Positions 8,397 to 19,811 of a DNA stretch of 33,070 nt are shown here, one piece after another (position 1 is the first letter of the stretch; each line of letters opens with the position of its first letter). The stretch is from contig JANRCO010000030.1 in NCBI GenBank assembly GCA_030726975.1, positions 1 to 33,070 of the forward strand. The letters run 5' to 3'. A model generated the notes under the pieces. The model did no database searches. It was not told the origin of the DNA and saw nothing but the letters and a program-made list of their open reading frames with translations. Made by a program: the position numbers and the translations under genes. Source of the DNA: Ilumatobacteraceae bacterium (GTDB taxonomy: Bacteria; Actinomycetota; Acidimicrobiia; Acidimicrobiales; Ilumatobacteraceae).

Positions 8397-10658
8397 CTAC
8401 TTCTTGGCGAGGTTCTGTCGCACGATGTTGAGTGCAGAACCTGCTTTAAACCATTCCACTTGCTCGGGGCTAAAGGTGTGCTTTGCCTCGAAGTCAACAA
8501 TGGAACCATCGGCCTTTGTGATGCGACATGTGATGGGCTTGTCGGGAACTGGTGGAAGACCCATCACGCTGATGCGATCGTCTTCGCCGATGAGGTCGTA
8601 CGTTGCAGGGTCAGAGAACGTGAGTGGAACAAGACCTTGCTTCTTCAAGTTTGTTTCGTGAATGCGAGCAAACGATCGAGCGAAAATAACAACACCACCA
8701 CGGAAGCGTGGTTCCATTGCAGCGTGTTCACGCGATGAACCTTCACCGTAGTTTTGATCGCCAATTGCACACCATGAAATGCCAGCTTGCGAATAACGCT
8801 TTGCAATTTCTGGATAGAGGCGAGTACCACCATCTGTGATGTCTTTGCCTTCACCAGTTGCGCCAGTGAATGCGTTGATAGCACCAATGAACAAGTTGCC
8901 AGAGATGTTCTCTAAGTGACCACGATAGGTGAGCCATTTTCCTGCTGCAGAAATATGGTCGGTGGTGCACTTGCCTTTTGCTTTCATGAGCACAGGAAGA
9001 TCGATGTAGTCAGAACCATCCCATGCAGTGAAAGGTTCGAGCAACTGCAAACGATCGGAAGTTGGGCTCACTGCAACAGTGATTTTGCTGCCATCTGCTG
9101 GTGGTTGTGTGAAGGTGTCAACACCTGGGTCATAACCATTTGCGGGAAGCACTTCACCAACAGGAGCAGAGAGCAATACTTCTGTGCCGTCTGGCGCAGT
9201 GATGGTGTCGACCGTTGGGTCGAAGTCGAGGCGACCTGCCAATGCAATAGCAATAACGGTGTCGGGGCTAGTAACAAACGACAAGGTGTTTGCTGAACCA
9301 TCGTTGCGCTTCGGGAAGTTGCGGTTGAATGAGTTCACAATGCTGTTGGGTTTTGCCGTCACATCGGCGTGACGCTCCCACTGACCAATGCAAGGACCAC
9401 AGGCGTTGGCAAGAACAGTTGCGCCAATTGCTTCGAGGTCGGCCATGAGGCCATCGCGTTCAATAGTGGCGCGAATTTGTTCTGACCCCGGTGAGATGAG
9501 CAACTCTGTTTTTGAGCGCAACCCGCGTGCGGCTGCTTGGCGCGCAACCGATGCTGCACGTGTGATGTCTTCGTATGAAGAGTTGGTGCAGCTACCAATG
9601 AGTGCTGCAGAAACTTCAAGTGGCCAGTTGTTTTCGCGAGCAGCATCACCGACGCCGGCACCAACCTTGTGCGCACGGTCTGGTGAGTGCGGGCCGTTAA
9701 TGAGTGGTTTCAATAAGTTGAGATCAATTTCAATGAGTTGGTCGTATTGCGCACCATCGTCGGGGCGAAGTTCGCTTGCAACTTTGTCGGCTGCAGCGGC
9801 AATGTCGGCGCGACCTGTTGCTTGCAAATACTTTGCCATCTGTTGGTCGTAAGAAAATACTGAACACGTTGCACCAATTTCTGCGCCCATGTTGCAAATA
9901 GTTGCTTTGCCCGTTGCGGAAATGGAGTCGGCTCCGTCGCCGAAATATTCAACAATTGCACCTGTTCCACCTTCAACGGTGAGCACGCGTGCAACTTCCA
10001 AAATGACGTCTTTCGGACTCGACCAGCCAGAAAGTGATCCGGTGAGTTTGATGCCAATGACTTTTGGCCAGCGCACGTTGAAAGGAAAGCCGGTCATGAC
10101 GTCAACGGCGTCGGCGCCACCAACACCAATTGCCACCATGCCCAAACCACCAGCGTTTGGTGTGTGGCTGTCGGTGCCAATCATCATTCCGCCAGGGAAT
10201 GCGTAGTTCTCAAGAACAACTTGGTGAATAATGCCGCTGCCTGGGCCCCAAAAACCAATGCCGAACTTTGCACAAACGGAACGCAAGAAGTCGTACACCT
10301 CTTTGTTGGTATCGATGGCAACACCCATGTCGATGCGTGCACCGGTCTTGGCCATAATGAGGTGATCGCAGTGCACGGTTGATGGCACCAATGTTTCAGG
10401 AAGTCCAGCGGTCATGAACTGCAAGAGCGCCATTTGGGCCGTTGCGTCTTGCATAGCCACGCGGTCGGGGTGGAAGTCGGCATAGCTGCGGCCGCGCTCC
10501 ATTTCCTGATTTGCTGGGTCGGCAAGGTGGTTAATGAGAATTTTCTCGGTGAGCGACAATGGGCGACCAAGGCGCTTGCGGCCAAGGGCGGCGCGCTCAA
10601 CAAGGGTGCCATAGACGGCATTCACGAGTGAGATGGGGGTTCCTGCTGACACGGCCAT
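8397..10658 (-). CDS. acn: aconitate hydratase, mitochondrial type
   Basis: PSTVHCDHLI, GTDSHTPNAGGLGMVAIGVGGADAVDVM, IGSCTNSSYEDITRAA, ANACGPCIGQW, GKCTTDHISAAGKWLTYRGHLENIS, SSREHAAMEPR. Start placed at ATG 10658. Confidence 0.96.
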   Translation of the reverse strand: MAVSAGTPISLVNAVYGTLVERAALGRKRLGRPLSLTEKILINHLADPANQEMERGRSYADFHPDRVAMQDATAQMALLQFMTAGLPETLVPSTVHCDHLIMAKTGARIDMGVAIDTNKEVYDFLRSVCAKFGIGFWGPGSGIIHQVVLENYAFPGGMMIGTDSHTPNAGGLGMVAIGVGGADAVDVMTGFPFNVRWPKVIGIKLTGSLSGWSSPKDVILEVARVLTVEGGTGAIVEYFGDGADSISATGKATICNMGAEIGATCSVFSYDQQMAKYLQATGRADIAAAADKVASELRPDDGAQYDQLIEIDLNLLKPLINGPHSPDRAHKVGAGVGDAARENNWPLEVSAALIGSCTNSSYEDITRAASVARQAAARGLRSKTELLISPGSEQIRATIERDGLMADLEAIGATVLANACGPCIGQWERHADVTAKPNSIVNSFNRNFPKRNDGSANTLSFVTSPDTVIAIALAGRLDFDPTVDTITAPDGTEVLLSAPVGEVLPANGYDPGVDTFTQPPADGSKITVAVSPTSDRLQLLEPFTAWDGSDYIDLPVLMKAKGKCTTDHISAAGKWLTYRGHLENISGNLFIGAINAFTGATGEGKDITDGGTRLYPEIAKRYSQAGISWCAIGDQNYGEGSSREHAAMEPRFRGGVVIFARSFARIHETNLKKQGLVPLTFSDPATYDLIGEDDRISVMGLPPVPDKPITCRITKADGSIVDFEAKHTFSPEQVEWFKAGSALNIVRQNLAKK

Positions 10659-10737
10659 TGGGGGCTCTTTTCTCTCGAGCAAGCCGGGTTCCCCGCGGAA
10701 CTTGCAAATGTGTGCTGTGTAGACAACTCTAATACAA

Positions 10738-11469
10738 GTGAGGACCATTCGCTATCAACAGATTGCCGAGAACCTGCGTGAGCGTCTCGTCGCGGGCAAT
10801 TTCGTGGCTGGGCGTATGTTGCCGAGCGAGTCGGAGTTGTCGGCTGAGTTCTCTGCAAGTCGAGTCACGGTGCGTCGTGCACTTGAAGTGTTGCGCGATG
10901 AAGGCCTCGTGAGCGCTCGACAAGGTTTCGGATGGTTTGTTCCTGGCGATACGGTGCGTCAGCCGCTGGGAAAATTGGCAACCATCGAAGAACAAATGCG
11001 GGCGAGTGGAGTGACTTCGCAGCGACGCATTGTGGAGTTTGGTTTTGAATCGGCGCCGAAGAAAATTGCCGATGTGTTGGGAACAACCCAAGTGCTCCGT
11101 GTGTTGCGCGTGAACCTTGCCGACGGCGAACCCTTTGCCATTGTGACGGTGTGGTGTTCTGCAGAAGTGGGCCAGCACTTGTCGCGTCGCGATGTTGAGC
11201 AGTCGCCGTTTTATGAACTGCTTGATGTTCCACTCAGTGGAGCTACGCAAACTATTGGGGCCGATGCGGCTACTCCAGACGATGCAACGATGTTGCATAT
11301 TCCTGTGGGATCACCTGTCTTGCGCTGTGAGCGGGTCACGTCCGACACCACTGGACGCCCAGTGTTGGTATCGCATCACGTGTTTCCCGCTCACCGCACA
11401 GAGTTTGTTGTTGACTTGCCGTACACCGAGCCATCGATTGCGCCCAGTGGTTTAAGGCTCGTTGACTAA
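10738..11469 (+). CDS. GntR family (HutC/UTRA-type) transcriptional regulator
   Basis: RYQQIAENLRERLVAGNFVAGRMLPSESELSAEFSASRVTVRRALEVLRDEGLVSARQGFGWFV (GntR wHTH) followed by a UTRA-like domain. GTG start. Confidence 0.9.
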   Translation: MRTIRYQQIAENLRERLVAGNFVAGRMLPSESELSAEFSASRVTVRRALEVLRDEGLVSARQGFGWFVPGDTVRQPLGKLATIEEQMRASGVTSQRRIVEFGFESAPKKIADVLGTTQVLRVLRVNLADGEPFAIVTVWCSAEVGQHLSRRDVEQSPFYELLDVPLSGATQTIGADAATPDDATMLHIPVGSPVLRCERVTSDTTGRPVLVSHHVFPAHRTEFVVDLPYTEPSIAPSGLRLVD

Positions 11470-11476
11470 CTGCGAC

Positions 11477-12127
11477 TTACCACTTATCCCAGTGCAAAAT
11501 GCCATCGAGTGGCAAACGCTTTGCAACTTTGAAGTCGGTTCCGATGGTGTACGCAATAGGGAAGAGTCCGGCTTGGGTGACTTTGTCGAAAGGAATACCG
11601 AGCACTTCCGCGGCGCGCTTTTCGCCTTCACCAATGAGGTGAATGGTGGTCCAAGCAGAACCAATGCCGCGCTCACGAGCAGCAAGCATGAATGACCACA
11701 CTGCAGGAAGGAGTGAACCCCATGCCGATGCGCCTTGCATCACCGATGCGTTATCGAGGCGTCCAGTGATGCACGGAACGAGCATGAGTGGAACGCGATG
11801 AAAGTTTTCGGTGAGGTATGTTGCCGATTCGGTGATTTTTTCTTTTTGTGCAGAGCGTGGGTCGTCGTCTGCATAGCCAGCGCTCGTTGGGTTTTTTGCG
11901 TAAATAGAAAAGTTCTCTTTGTAAATGTCGGCAAGGGCTTTTTTCTTGGCGGCGTCTTCAACAACAATCCACTGCCAGCCTTGGCTGTTTGAGCCAGTTG
12001 GGGCTTGAAGGGCAATTTGCAGACACTCTTCCACGACGGATCGGGCCACAGGCTTGTCGAAATCTAGGCGCTTGCGCACGCTGCGGGTGGTGGTGAGTAC
12101 TTCGTCGGCGGTGAGGTTCAATTTCAT
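11477..12127 (-). CDS. nitroreductase family protein
   Basis: TTRSVRKRLDFDKPVARSVVEECLQIALQAPTGSNSQGWQWIVVED, AARERGIGSAWTTIHL. Confidence 0.88.
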   Translation of the reverse strand: MKLNLTADEVLTTTRSVRKRLDFDKPVARSVVEECLQIALQAPTGSNSQGWQWIVVEDAAKKKALADIYKENFSIYAKNPTSAGYADDDPRSAQKEKITESATYLTENFHRVPLMLVPCITGRLDNASVMQGASAWGSLLPAVWSFMLAARERGIGSAWTTIHLIGEGEKRAAEVLGIPFDKVTQAGLFPIAYTIGTDFKVAKRLPLDGILHWDKW

Positions 12128-12172
12128 CTCTTCAGTGTGTCATGTGAGGCACGGGAGTGCGAGACTGAAACG

Positions 12173-12991
12173 ATGAGCAGCGAAAAGAGAGTCACTATTT
12201 CTGTTAATGGCGGCATTGCAGATGTGCGCATGAACCGCCCCGATAAGCGAAATGCGCTCGATGGCGCGATGTTTGCGGGTCTGGCTGAAGCCGGAGACGA
12301 ATTGAAAGCACGCAAAGACGTGCGCGTGGTGGTGTTATCGGGTGAAGGTTCGTCGTTTTGTGCGGGCCTCGATTTTGGTTCGTTTCAGCAAATGGCAGGA
12401 GGGGCAAGCGACGCTCCTCGTGAACCACGCGCATCAGATATGCAAGAGGGTCGCATCACGCACCTGGGTCAGCAGGCGGCATGGGCATGGCAAGAGATTC
12501 CTGTTCCCGTCATTGCCGCGGTGCACGGGCACGCACTGGGTGGCGGAATCCAAATAGCACTGGGCGCCGACATTCGCATTGTGCACCCCGACACACAAAT
12601 GGCGGTGCGCGAAGTGCATTGGGGCCTTGTTCCCGACATGACCGGAACATTGGTGCTGAGCCGTTTGGCGCGCCCCGATGTGGTGAAAGAGCTTGTTTTC
12701 ACTGCCCGTGTCTTTTCTGGCAAAGAAGCATTCGAGCTCGGTTTGGCTACACGCCTCTCGGCAACGCCATTCGACGATGCCATGGCAATGGCTCAGGAAA
12801 TTGCCGACCGTAGCCCCGATGCCATCCGCGGCTCGAAAGAGTTGCTCAATCGCCTGTTTGCCGCTGGGGCTGCCGAACAATTTGCCGAGGAGCGCCGGGT
12901 CATTGGTGCACTCATTGGAAAGGCCAACCAAGTGGAAGCTGTCACAGCGAACTTCGAAAAGCGGAAAACCGCTTTCATTGACCCCGCCTAG
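12173..12991 (+). CDS. enoyl-CoA hydratase/isomerase family protein
   Basis: MNRPDKRNALDGAMFAGL, VVVLSGEGSSFCAGLDFGSF, PVIAAVHGHALGGGIQIALGADIRI. Start at ATG 12173. Confidence 0.92.
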   Translation: MSSEKRVTISVNGGIADVRMNRPDKRNALDGAMFAGLAEAGDELKARKDVRVVVLSGEGSSFCAGLDFGSFQQMAGGASDAPREPRASDMQEGRITHLGQQAAWAWQEIPVPVIAAVHGHALGGGIQIALGADIRIVHPDTQMAVREVHWGLVPDMTGTLVLSRLARPDVVKELVFTARVFSGKEAFELGLATRLSATPFDDAMAMAQEIADRSPDAIRGSKELLNRLFAAGAAEQFAEERRVIGALIGKANQVEAVTANFEKRKTAFIDPA

Positions 12992-13033
12992 GGCGATATC
13001 CTTTCACGGCTGGGCCAGCGTCGTCCCAGAGGA

Positions 13034-13119
13034 AACCTTCAGAACTGCAAGGTTCTGATGACAACCCAAAGTTCTCGGAGCAAATTGTCGCGAAAACCGT
13101 GACACACCGCGCCGAGAAC
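13034..13119 (+). promoter_or_regulatory. structured leader candidate upstream of gltB
   Basis: Overlapping alternative stems AACCTT(13034-13039)/AAGGTT(13049-13054) versus CAGAAC(13040-13045)/GTTCTG(13052-13057), plus a long-range stem GTTCTCGG(13071-13078)/CCGAGAAC(13112-13119). Confidence 0.35.
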
Positions 13120-13144
13120 CCTTACAACTCATTGGAGACTGTTC

Positions 13145-16100
13145 GTGTCGACGCACAACTCACATTTTTATCCTGCTGCGCGCGGTCTGTACGACCCTCG
13201 TTTTGAGCACGATGCCTGCGGCGTATCTTTTGTTGCGCAGATGAAGGGCATTGCGAGCCACAACATTGTGCGACTTGGTATTGGTGCTTTGTGCAACATG
13301 GAGCACCGTGGTGCCACAGGTGCAGAGGCCGACACTGGCGACGGTGCGGGCATTCTCATTCAAGTTCCCGATGCATTTTGTCGTGCAGTAGCTGGCGTGG
13401 AACTTCCTGCTGCTGGCGCGTACGGCGTGGGCTTGGCATTCATGCCACAAGGCGCAAGTGATGTTGCACTTGCTGTTGCACGTATTGAAGCAATATTTGC
13501 AGAGTCACAATTGCGCGTTCTTGCATGGCGCGATGTGCCAGTGAACCCTTCGTGCCTTGGCGCAACTGCACTTGCAGTAATGCCCACCATGCGTCAAATT
13601 TTTGTCAGCGATGCCCAGGGAACAAGTGGTATTGAACTCGATCGCAAATTGTTCATTGCGCGCAAGCGTGTAGAACATGAATTACCTGCGGATTTGTCAA
13701 CATACTTTCCGTCGTTGTCGGCGCGTACTTTGGTGTACAAAGGAATGTTCACCACGCCAGAACTCGGCGAGTTCTTTCCCGACTTGTCTGATGAACGCAT
13801 GGAGTCGGCTCTTGCTTTGGTGCATAGTCGTTTCAGTACCAACACTTTTCCTTCGTGGCCACTTGCGCACCCATACCGCTTCATTGCGCACAACGGCGAA
13901 ATCAACACGGTGCAAGGCAACCGCAACTGGATGCGTACGCGCGAGTCGTTGCTTTCGAGCGAACTTCTTCCCGACCTAGAAAAAGCATTCCCCATTTGCA
14001 CAGTGGGGGGCTCCGACTCCATGTCGTTCGACGAAACGTTGGAAGTCATACACCTCGCTGGGCGCTCGTTGCCACATGCAGTTCTCATGATGATTCCTGA
14101 GGCATGGCAAAACAACGACCGCATGGATGCGAAAAAGCGTGCGTTTTATGAATATCACGGCTCACTCATGGAACCATGGGATGGGCCAGCAAGCGTTGCC
14201 TTTACCGATGGAACAGTGATTGGTGCAGTGCTCGACCGCAACGGATTGCGTCCGAGCAGGTACTGGGTAACAGACGATGATCTCGTGGTGATGGCTAGTG
14301 AGTCGGGTGTGCTCGACATTGCTCCAGAGCGCGTGGTGAAAAAAGGTCGCTTGCAACCAGGGCGGATGTTCCTCATCGACACCGCACAGGGTCGCATTAT
14401 TGACGACGATGAAGTGAAGTCAGAACTTGCTGCCATGGCCCCGTATGAAGAGTGGGTTGCGCAAGGCATGGTGAAGCTGGAAGATCTTCCCGAACGTGAA
14501 CATATTGTCTATGGCCACGACAGCGTGTTGCGTCGTCAACAAATGTTTGGCTACACGCACGAAGAACTGAAAATCATTGTGGCGCCAATGGCAAAAGGTG
14601 GTCTTGAACCTCTTGGTTCAATGGGCACCGACACTCCCATTGCAGTGCTGTCAAAGCGTCCGCGTTTATTGTTCGATTACTTCCAACAGTTGTTTGCGCA
14701 AGTAACAAACCCGCCACTCGATGCCATTCGTGAAGAAGTGGTCACAGCAGTGAGCCGCACTGTGGGCCCCGAAGCAAACCTTTTGTCTGCAGGGCCAGAT
14801 GCATGTCGCCAACTCGCCATGCCTTTCCCCATCATCGACAACGACGACCTCGCACGCATTATTCACATCAACGACGATGGCAACTTGTCGCACTTGAAGT
14901 CGGCAGTCATTTCTGGTCTCTTTCGTGTAAGCGGCGGCGGAGAAGCGCTGCGTGAAGCACTCACACAAGTTCGCAGTGAAGTAGAAGCAGCAATTGACGA
15001 TGGTGCTCGCATCATTATTTTGTCCGACCGTAACTCCGATGAAATTCATGCACCAATTCCATCGCTCCTCATGACAAGTGCTGTTCATCACCATCTCATT
15101 CGTCAGAAAAAGCGCACGCTTGTTGGTCTCATTGTGGAAACTGGCGATGCGCGAGAAGTGCATCACATGGCGTTGCTCATTGGTTTTGGTGCGGCTGCAA
15201 TTAACCCGTATCTCGCCTTTGAATCCATTGACGACATGATTTTGAGTGGAGAGGGCATTGGTCTGCATGGTCTTGGTGGTATCGATGCGGGCAAGGCACG
15301 CAAGAACTACATCAAGGCAGCTGGCAAGGGTGTTTTGAAGGTCATGTCGAAAATGGGTGTTTCGACTGTTGCGTCGTACACCGGAGCACAAATTTTTGAA
15401 GCCATTGGTTTGTCGAGCGAACTTGTTGACGAATTTTTCACCGGAACTGTTTCTCGCCTGGGCGGAATTGGGCTCAATGAAATCGCTATTGAAGCTGCAG
15501 CGCGTCATAGTGCTGCGCACCCATCGCGCCCGGAAGAGCGCTCGCACCGCAAATTGGAGTTAGGTGGCGAGTACCAGTGGCGTCGCGAAGGTGAATTTCA
15601 TCTCTTCAACCCCGAAACCGTCTATCGCTTGCAACACAGCACGCGTTCTGGCAGGTACGACTTGTTCAAGGAGTACACCGCTGCAGTCGACGATCAATCT
15701 CGTAACCTTGCAACATTGCGCGGGCTCTTTCATTTGAAAACTGGAGTACGACCCGCGGTACCTATCAGCGAAGTGGAATCGGTGAGCAGTATTGTTTCTC
15801 GTTTCTCGACTGGTGCAATGAGCTACGGATCCATTTCAGCCGAAGCACATGAAACCTTGGCTATTGCCATGAACCGCATTGGCGGAAAAAGCAATACCGG
15901 TGAAGGTGGTGAAGACGCCGAACGTTTCACGCCAATGGCAAATGGCGATTCAAAGCGCTCAGCCATTAAGCAAGTTGCTTCGGGTCGTTTTGGTGTAACG
16001 AGCGAATATCTCGTGAACGCCGATGACATTCAAATTAAAATGGCACAAGGAGCAAAGCCTGGTGAAGGCGGGCAACTTCCTGGTTACAAGATTTATCCGT

Positions 16101-17728
16101 GGATAGCAAAAACAAGATACAGCACCCCAGGTGTAGGTCTCATTAGTCCGCCTCCACACCACGACATTTATTCCATTGAAGATCTCAAGCAACTCATTCA
16201 CGACTTGAAGAACTCAAACCCTGAAGCACGTGTACACGTGAAGTTGGTTGCCGAAGTTGGTGTAGGAACAGTTGCTGCTGGTGTGAGCAAGGCAAAGGCC
16301 GACGTGGTGCTCATTTCGGGTCATGACGGCGGAACCGGCGCATCGCCACTCACATCACTCAAGCACGCAGGTGCCCCGTGGGAACTGGGTCTTGCAGAAG
16401 CACAACAAACCTTGATGCTCAATGGTCTGCGCGACCGCATTGTGGTGCAAGCAGATGGCCAGATGAAAACTGGCCGTGACGTCATTATTGCTGCGCTTCT
16501 TGGTGCAGAAGAGTTTGGCTTTGCAACAGCACCGCTCGTGGTGAGCGGTTGCGTCATGATGCGTGTTTGCCATCTCGATACATGCCCAGTAGGTATCGCA
16601 ACACAGAATCCTGAGTTGCGCGCGCGCTTTAGCGGCAAGCCAGAGTTCGTTACCAACTTCTTTGAATTTATTGCTGAAGAGGTTCGCGAGTATTTGGCAG
16701 CAATGGGATTCCGCAGCATTCAAGAAGCTGTTGGCCATGTTGAATTCATCGATGCGGTGGAAGCGATTGATCACTGGAAAGTAGAAGGGCTCGATATCTC
16801 GCCGCTACTTGCAGTGCCAGAAAACCCTTACAACCAAACCATGCATCACAGCGTGTTGCAAGAGCACGGTCTCGATGAAGCGCTCGATATGCAAATCATC
16901 GCAGCAAGTACAGCAGCGCTGGAAAAGGGAACTCCTGTGCAGCTGTCGTTCCCTATTCGTAACGTGAATCGCACTGTGGGCACCATGCTCGGCAATGCCC
17001 TCACGAAGAAGTGGGGTGGCGCTGGGCTTCCCGATGCAACAATCGCTATTGAATTCACTGGTTCTGCGGGTCAGTCATTTGGTGCCTTTGTGCCACGTGG
17101 CATTGAAATGCGACTCATTGGCGACTCAAATGACTACCTCGGTAAAGGCTTGTCGGGCGGGCGACTCATTGTGCGCCCGAGCGATGCATCAACATTTGTT
17201 GCCGAAGACAACGTCATTGCCGGAAACGTCATTGGTTACGGCGCAACAAGCGGCGAAATTTACTTACGCGGCATGGTGGGCGAGCGCTTCTGCGTGCGTA
17301 ACTCTGGTGCCATAGCTGTTGTTGAAGGTGTTGGCGACCATGGCTGTGAATACATGACCGGTGGTCGTGTAGTGGTGCTTGGTGCTACTGGTCGCAACTT
17401 TGCAGCGGGTATGTCGGGCGGAATTGCCTATGTTTACGACCGTGACGGAGAATTTGCATCACGAGTGAACTATGAACTTGTTGAAATTGAACCGCTCGAT
17501 GAAACAGATCTGGACTGGTTGAAGTCAACAGTAGAAAAGCATGTGGAGTACACCGGCTCAGAAGTGGGGCAACGCCTCTTGAATTCATGGAATGTGGAAA
17601 CATCAAAAATTCGCAAGGTAATGCCACGCGATTATCGCAATGTTCTTGGGGCAATCGCTCAGGCAAAGTCCGAAGGTCTCAATGAAGAAGAAACCAATAA
17701 ACGGATCATGGAGGTAGCCCATGGGTGA
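13145..17728 (+). CDS. gltB: glutamate synthase large (alpha) subunit
   Basis: 1527 aa; [16 protein letters not shown] (class II amidotransferase Cys), [68 protein letters not shown] start. Confidence 0.98.
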   Translation: MSTHNSHFYPAARGLYDPRFEHDACGVSFVAQMKGIASHNIVRLGIGALCNMEHRGATGAEADTGDGAGILIQVPDAFCRAVAGVELPAAGAYGVGLAFMPQGASDVALAVARIEAIFAESQLRVLAWRDVPVNPSCLGATALAVMPTMRQIFVSDAQGTSGIELDRKLFIARKRVEHELPADLSTYFPSLSARTLVYKGMFTTPELGEFFPDLSDERMESALALVHSRFSTNTFPSWPLAHPYRFIAHNGEINTVQGNRNWMRTRESLLSSELLPDLEKAFPICTVGGSDSMSFDETLEVIHLAGRSLPHAVLMMIPEAWQNNDRMDAKKRAFYEYHGSLMEPWDGPASVAFTDGTVIGAVLDRNGLRPSRYWVTDDDLVVMASESGVLDIAPERVVKKGRLQPGRMFLIDTAQGRIIDDDEVKSELAAMAPYEEWVAQGMVKLEDLPEREHIVYGHDSVLRRQQMFGYTHEELKIIVAPMAKGGLEPLGSMGTDTPIAVLSKRPRLLFDYFQQLFAQVTNPPLDAIREEVVTAVSRTVGPEANLLSAGPDACRQLAMPFPIIDNDDLARIIHINDDGNLSHLKSAVISGLFRVSGGGEALREALTQVRSEVEAAIDDGARIIILSDRNSDEIHAPIPSLLMTSAVHHHLIRQKKRTLVGLIVETGDAREVHHMALLIGFGAAAINPYLAFESIDDMILSGEGIGLHGLGGIDAGKARKNYIKAAGKGVLKVMSKMGVSTVASYTGAQIFEAIGLSSELVDEFFTGTVSRLGGIGLNEIAIEAAARHSAAHPSRPEERSHRKLELGGEYQWRREGEFHLFNPETVYRLQHSTRSGRYDLFKEYTAAVDDQSRNLATLRGLFHLKTGVRPAVPISEVESVSSIVSRFSTGAMSYGSISAEAHETLAIAMNRIGGKSNTGEGGEDAERFTPMANGDSKRSAIKQVASGRFGVTSEYLVNADDIQIKMAQGAKPGEGGQLPGYKIYPWIAKTRYSTPGVGLISPPPHHDIYSIEDLKQLIHDLKNSNPEARVHVKLVAEVGVGTVAAGVSKAKADVVLISGHDGGTGASPLTSLKHAGAPWELGLAEAQQTLMLNGLRDRIVVQADGQMKTGRDVIIAALLGAEEFGFATAPLVVSGCVMMRVCHLDTCPVGIATQNPELRARFSGKPEFVTNFFEFIAEEVREYLAAMGFRSIQEAVGHVEFIDAVEAIDHWKVEGLDISPLLAVPENPYNQTMHHSVLQEHGLDEALDMQIIAASTAALEKGTPVQLSFPIRNVNRTVGTMLGNALTKKWGGAGLPDATIAIEFTGSAGQSFGAFVPRGIEMRLIGDSNDYLGKGLSGGRLIVRPSDASTFVAEDNVIAGNVIGYGATSGEIYLRGMVGERFCVRNSGAIAVVEGVGDHGCEYMTGGRVVVLGATGRNFAAGMSGGIAYVYDRDGEFASRVNYELVEIEPLDETDLDWLKSTVEKHVEYTGSEVGQRLLNSWNVETSKIRKVMPRDYRNVLGAIAQAKSEGLNEEETNKRIMEVAHG

Positions 17729-19172
17729 GGCAACAGGGTTTTTGAAGTGGGACCGTCAAGGCCCGCAACGTCGTTCGGTTCCCGTTCGCCTGCGCGACTG
17801 GAAAGAAGTGTACGAGCCATTCGATAAAGATGAACTCAAGCATCAAGCAGGCCGCTGCATGGACTGTGGCATTCCTTTCTGCAACAACGGATGTCCACTT
17901 GGCAACCTCATTCCTGACTGGAATGACTTGGTGTATCGCAACCATTGGCGCGATGCCATTGACCGCTTGCATGCCACCAACAACTTCCCTGAATTCACAG
18001 GTCGGCTGTGCCCGGCACCTTGCGAGTCGGCATGTGTGCTTGGCATTAATGCTCAACCAGTGGCCATCAAGCAGGTAGAAGTTGAAATCATCGACCATGC
18101 ATGGAATGAAGGCTGGGTTGTTGCTCAAAAGCCTTCGGTGAAAACCGGCAAGCGCGTAGCTGTTATTGGTAGCGGACCTGCTGGCTTAGCTGCAGCACAA
18201 CAACTCACACGTGCTGGTCACGACGTCGTGGTGTTGGAACGAGACGACCGTATTGGTGGGTTGTTGCGCTATGGCATTCCTGAATTCAAAATGGAAAAGC
18301 ACCACATCGACCGCCGTTTAGAGCAGATGCGTGAGGAAGGAACTGAGTTCCGCACCAATGCAGATGTGGGTGGTGCACTTGATGTGGAAGTTCTGCGTGC
18401 AACACACGACGCGGTTGTGCTTGCGTGCGGTGCAACGGCATGGCGCGACCTGCCGGTACCAGGGCGTGAGCTGAACGGCATTTATCAGGCAATGGAATTT
18501 TTGCCATTGGCAAACAAGGTGCAAGAAGGCGACTTCGCCGAGTCACCCATTTCCGCAGCAGGGAAGAACGTCATCATTATTGGTGGCGGCGATACTGGTG
18601 CCGACTGCTTGGGCACATCACATCGTCATGGCGCAGAGTCGGTGACGCAGCTGGAAATTATGCCGCGACCACCAGATGAGCGTGCGGGCAATAACCCATG
18701 GCCACAGTGGAGCCTGGTGTATCGCGTGTCGAGCGCTCATGAAGAAGGTGGCGAGCGTGTGTACAGCGTGAACACCGAGCGTTTCCTCGACGACGGCAAT
18801 GGCAATGTACGTGCGTTGCTCATTCACGAAGTAGAGATGAAAGACGGGAAGTTTGAAAAAGTTCCTGGCTCCGATCAAGAACTTCCTGCCGATCTCGTGT
18901 TTCTCGCATTGGGTTTTGTTGGGCCAGAAAAAGGTTCATGGCTCGATCAGATGGGTCTCACTTACGACGAACGCGGCAATGTTGCTCGTGACGACCACTA
19001 CAAAACTTCTGCAGATGGCGTGTTTGTGGCAGGTGATATGGGTCGCGGGCAGAGCCTCATTGTGTGGGCAATTGCTGAAGGCCGTGCATGTGCGGCTGGT
19101 GTAGATGCCTTCCTCATGGGCGAAACACATTTGCCGTACCCCATAGCACCAACTGCACGACCTCTTGCGTAA
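17721..19172 (+). CDS. gltD: glutamate synthase small (beta) subunit
   Basis: [67 protein letters not shown] overlaps the gltB end by 8 bp. Confidence 0.97.
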   Translation: MGEATGFLKWDRQGPQRRSVPVRLRDWKEVYEPFDKDELKHQAGRCMDCGIPFCNNGCPLGNLIPDWNDLVYRNHWRDAIDRLHATNNFPEFTGRLCPAPCESACVLGINAQPVAIKQVEVEIIDHAWNEGWVVAQKPSVKTGKRVAVIGSGPAGLAAAQQLTRAGHDVVVLERDDRIGGLLRYGIPEFKMEKHHIDRRLEQMREEGTEFRTNADVGGALDVEVLRATHDAVVLACGATAWRDLPVPGRELNGIYQAMEFLPLANKVQEGDFAESPISAAGKNVIIIGGGDTGADCLGTSHRHGAESVTQLEIMPRPPDERAGNNPWPQWSLVYRVSSAHEEGGERVYSVNTERFLDDGNGNVRALLIHEVEMKDGKFEKVPGSDQELPADLVFLALGFVGPEKGSWLDQMGLTYDERGNVARDDHYKTSADGVFVAGDMGRGQSLIVWAIAEGRACAAGVDAFLMGETHLPYPIAPTARPLA

Positions 19173-19175
19173 GAT

Positions 19176-19811
19176 TTGTCTGTGCAGGAACGTGGACAGG
19201 TAACGGTACGTCAGCAACGACGTTGGGTTCCTGCGGCCCTTGCAGTTGTCTTTACTCCACTCATGGTTCTTGCGGTGAGCGCATGTAGTCAAGATGTCTC
19301 GGGCACTGCAACAACCGTTGTTCCCGTGGGCGCAACCGACTTTGCCACTATCCCTCCTGTCATTACCACCGCTCCTGGAGTGAGCACCACGTTGCCACCG
19401 GGCTCAGTGGGCTTCGAGCAAGAGTACGTAGTTGCTTCTGGCGATTCACCCATCAGGGTGGCCAGTTCATATGGCATCAGCGTTGAAGAGTTGCTTATGT
19501 ATAACGGTTGGGTATCAACATCGCAGTTTCCTTACCCCACGCAAACGTTGAAAATACCTCCAACGGCAAAGAGCACAACAGCGCAAGCAATTGCCAACAC
19601 CACGCTTCCTCCGCAAGGGGCTAGCTCAAAGGGTTGTGGAACTCGTCCGGCGGGAACTTATGAAGTTGCTCCTGGCGACTCGCTGTCGAAAATTGGCTCG
19701 CTGTTTTGCGTGAAGATGGCCGCAATCATGACCGCGAATGGTTGGTACTCACAGGCCGATGTCAAACTCTTCGCTGGCCAAAGCATCATCATTCCCGCCT
19801 GGGTCGGATAA
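19176..19811 (+). CDS. LysM-domain lipoprotein (secreted/envelope)
   Basis: Signal peptide ending VLAVSAC (lipobox V-S-A-C). Two LysM-like repeats: EYVVASGDSPIRVASSYGISVEELLMYNG... and TYEVAPGDSLSKIGSLFCVKMAAIMTANGW. Start uncertain (TTG 19176 or GTG 19182). Confidence 0.82.
   Translation: MSVQERGQVTVRQQRRWVPAALAVVFTPLMVLAVSACSQDVSGTATTVVPVGATDFATIPPVITTAPGVSTTLPPGSVGFEQEYVVASGDSPIRVASSYGISVEELLMYNGWVSTSQFPYPTQTLKIPPTAKSTTAQAIANTTLPPQGASSKGCGTRPAGTYEVAPGDSLSKIGSLFCVKMAAIMTANGWYSQADVKLFAGQSIIIPAWVG

Noticed and set aside
10729-11298. 189-aa minus-strand ORF
   Set aside because: Antisense to the GntR regulator, whose HTH and UTRA-like sequence is convincing.
12434-12931. 165-aa minus-strand ORF
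   Set aside because: Antisense to the enoyl-CoA hydratase gene; no domain recognised.
14666-15547. 293-aa minus-strand ORF
   Set aside because: Antisense to the middle of gltB; no recognisable domain.
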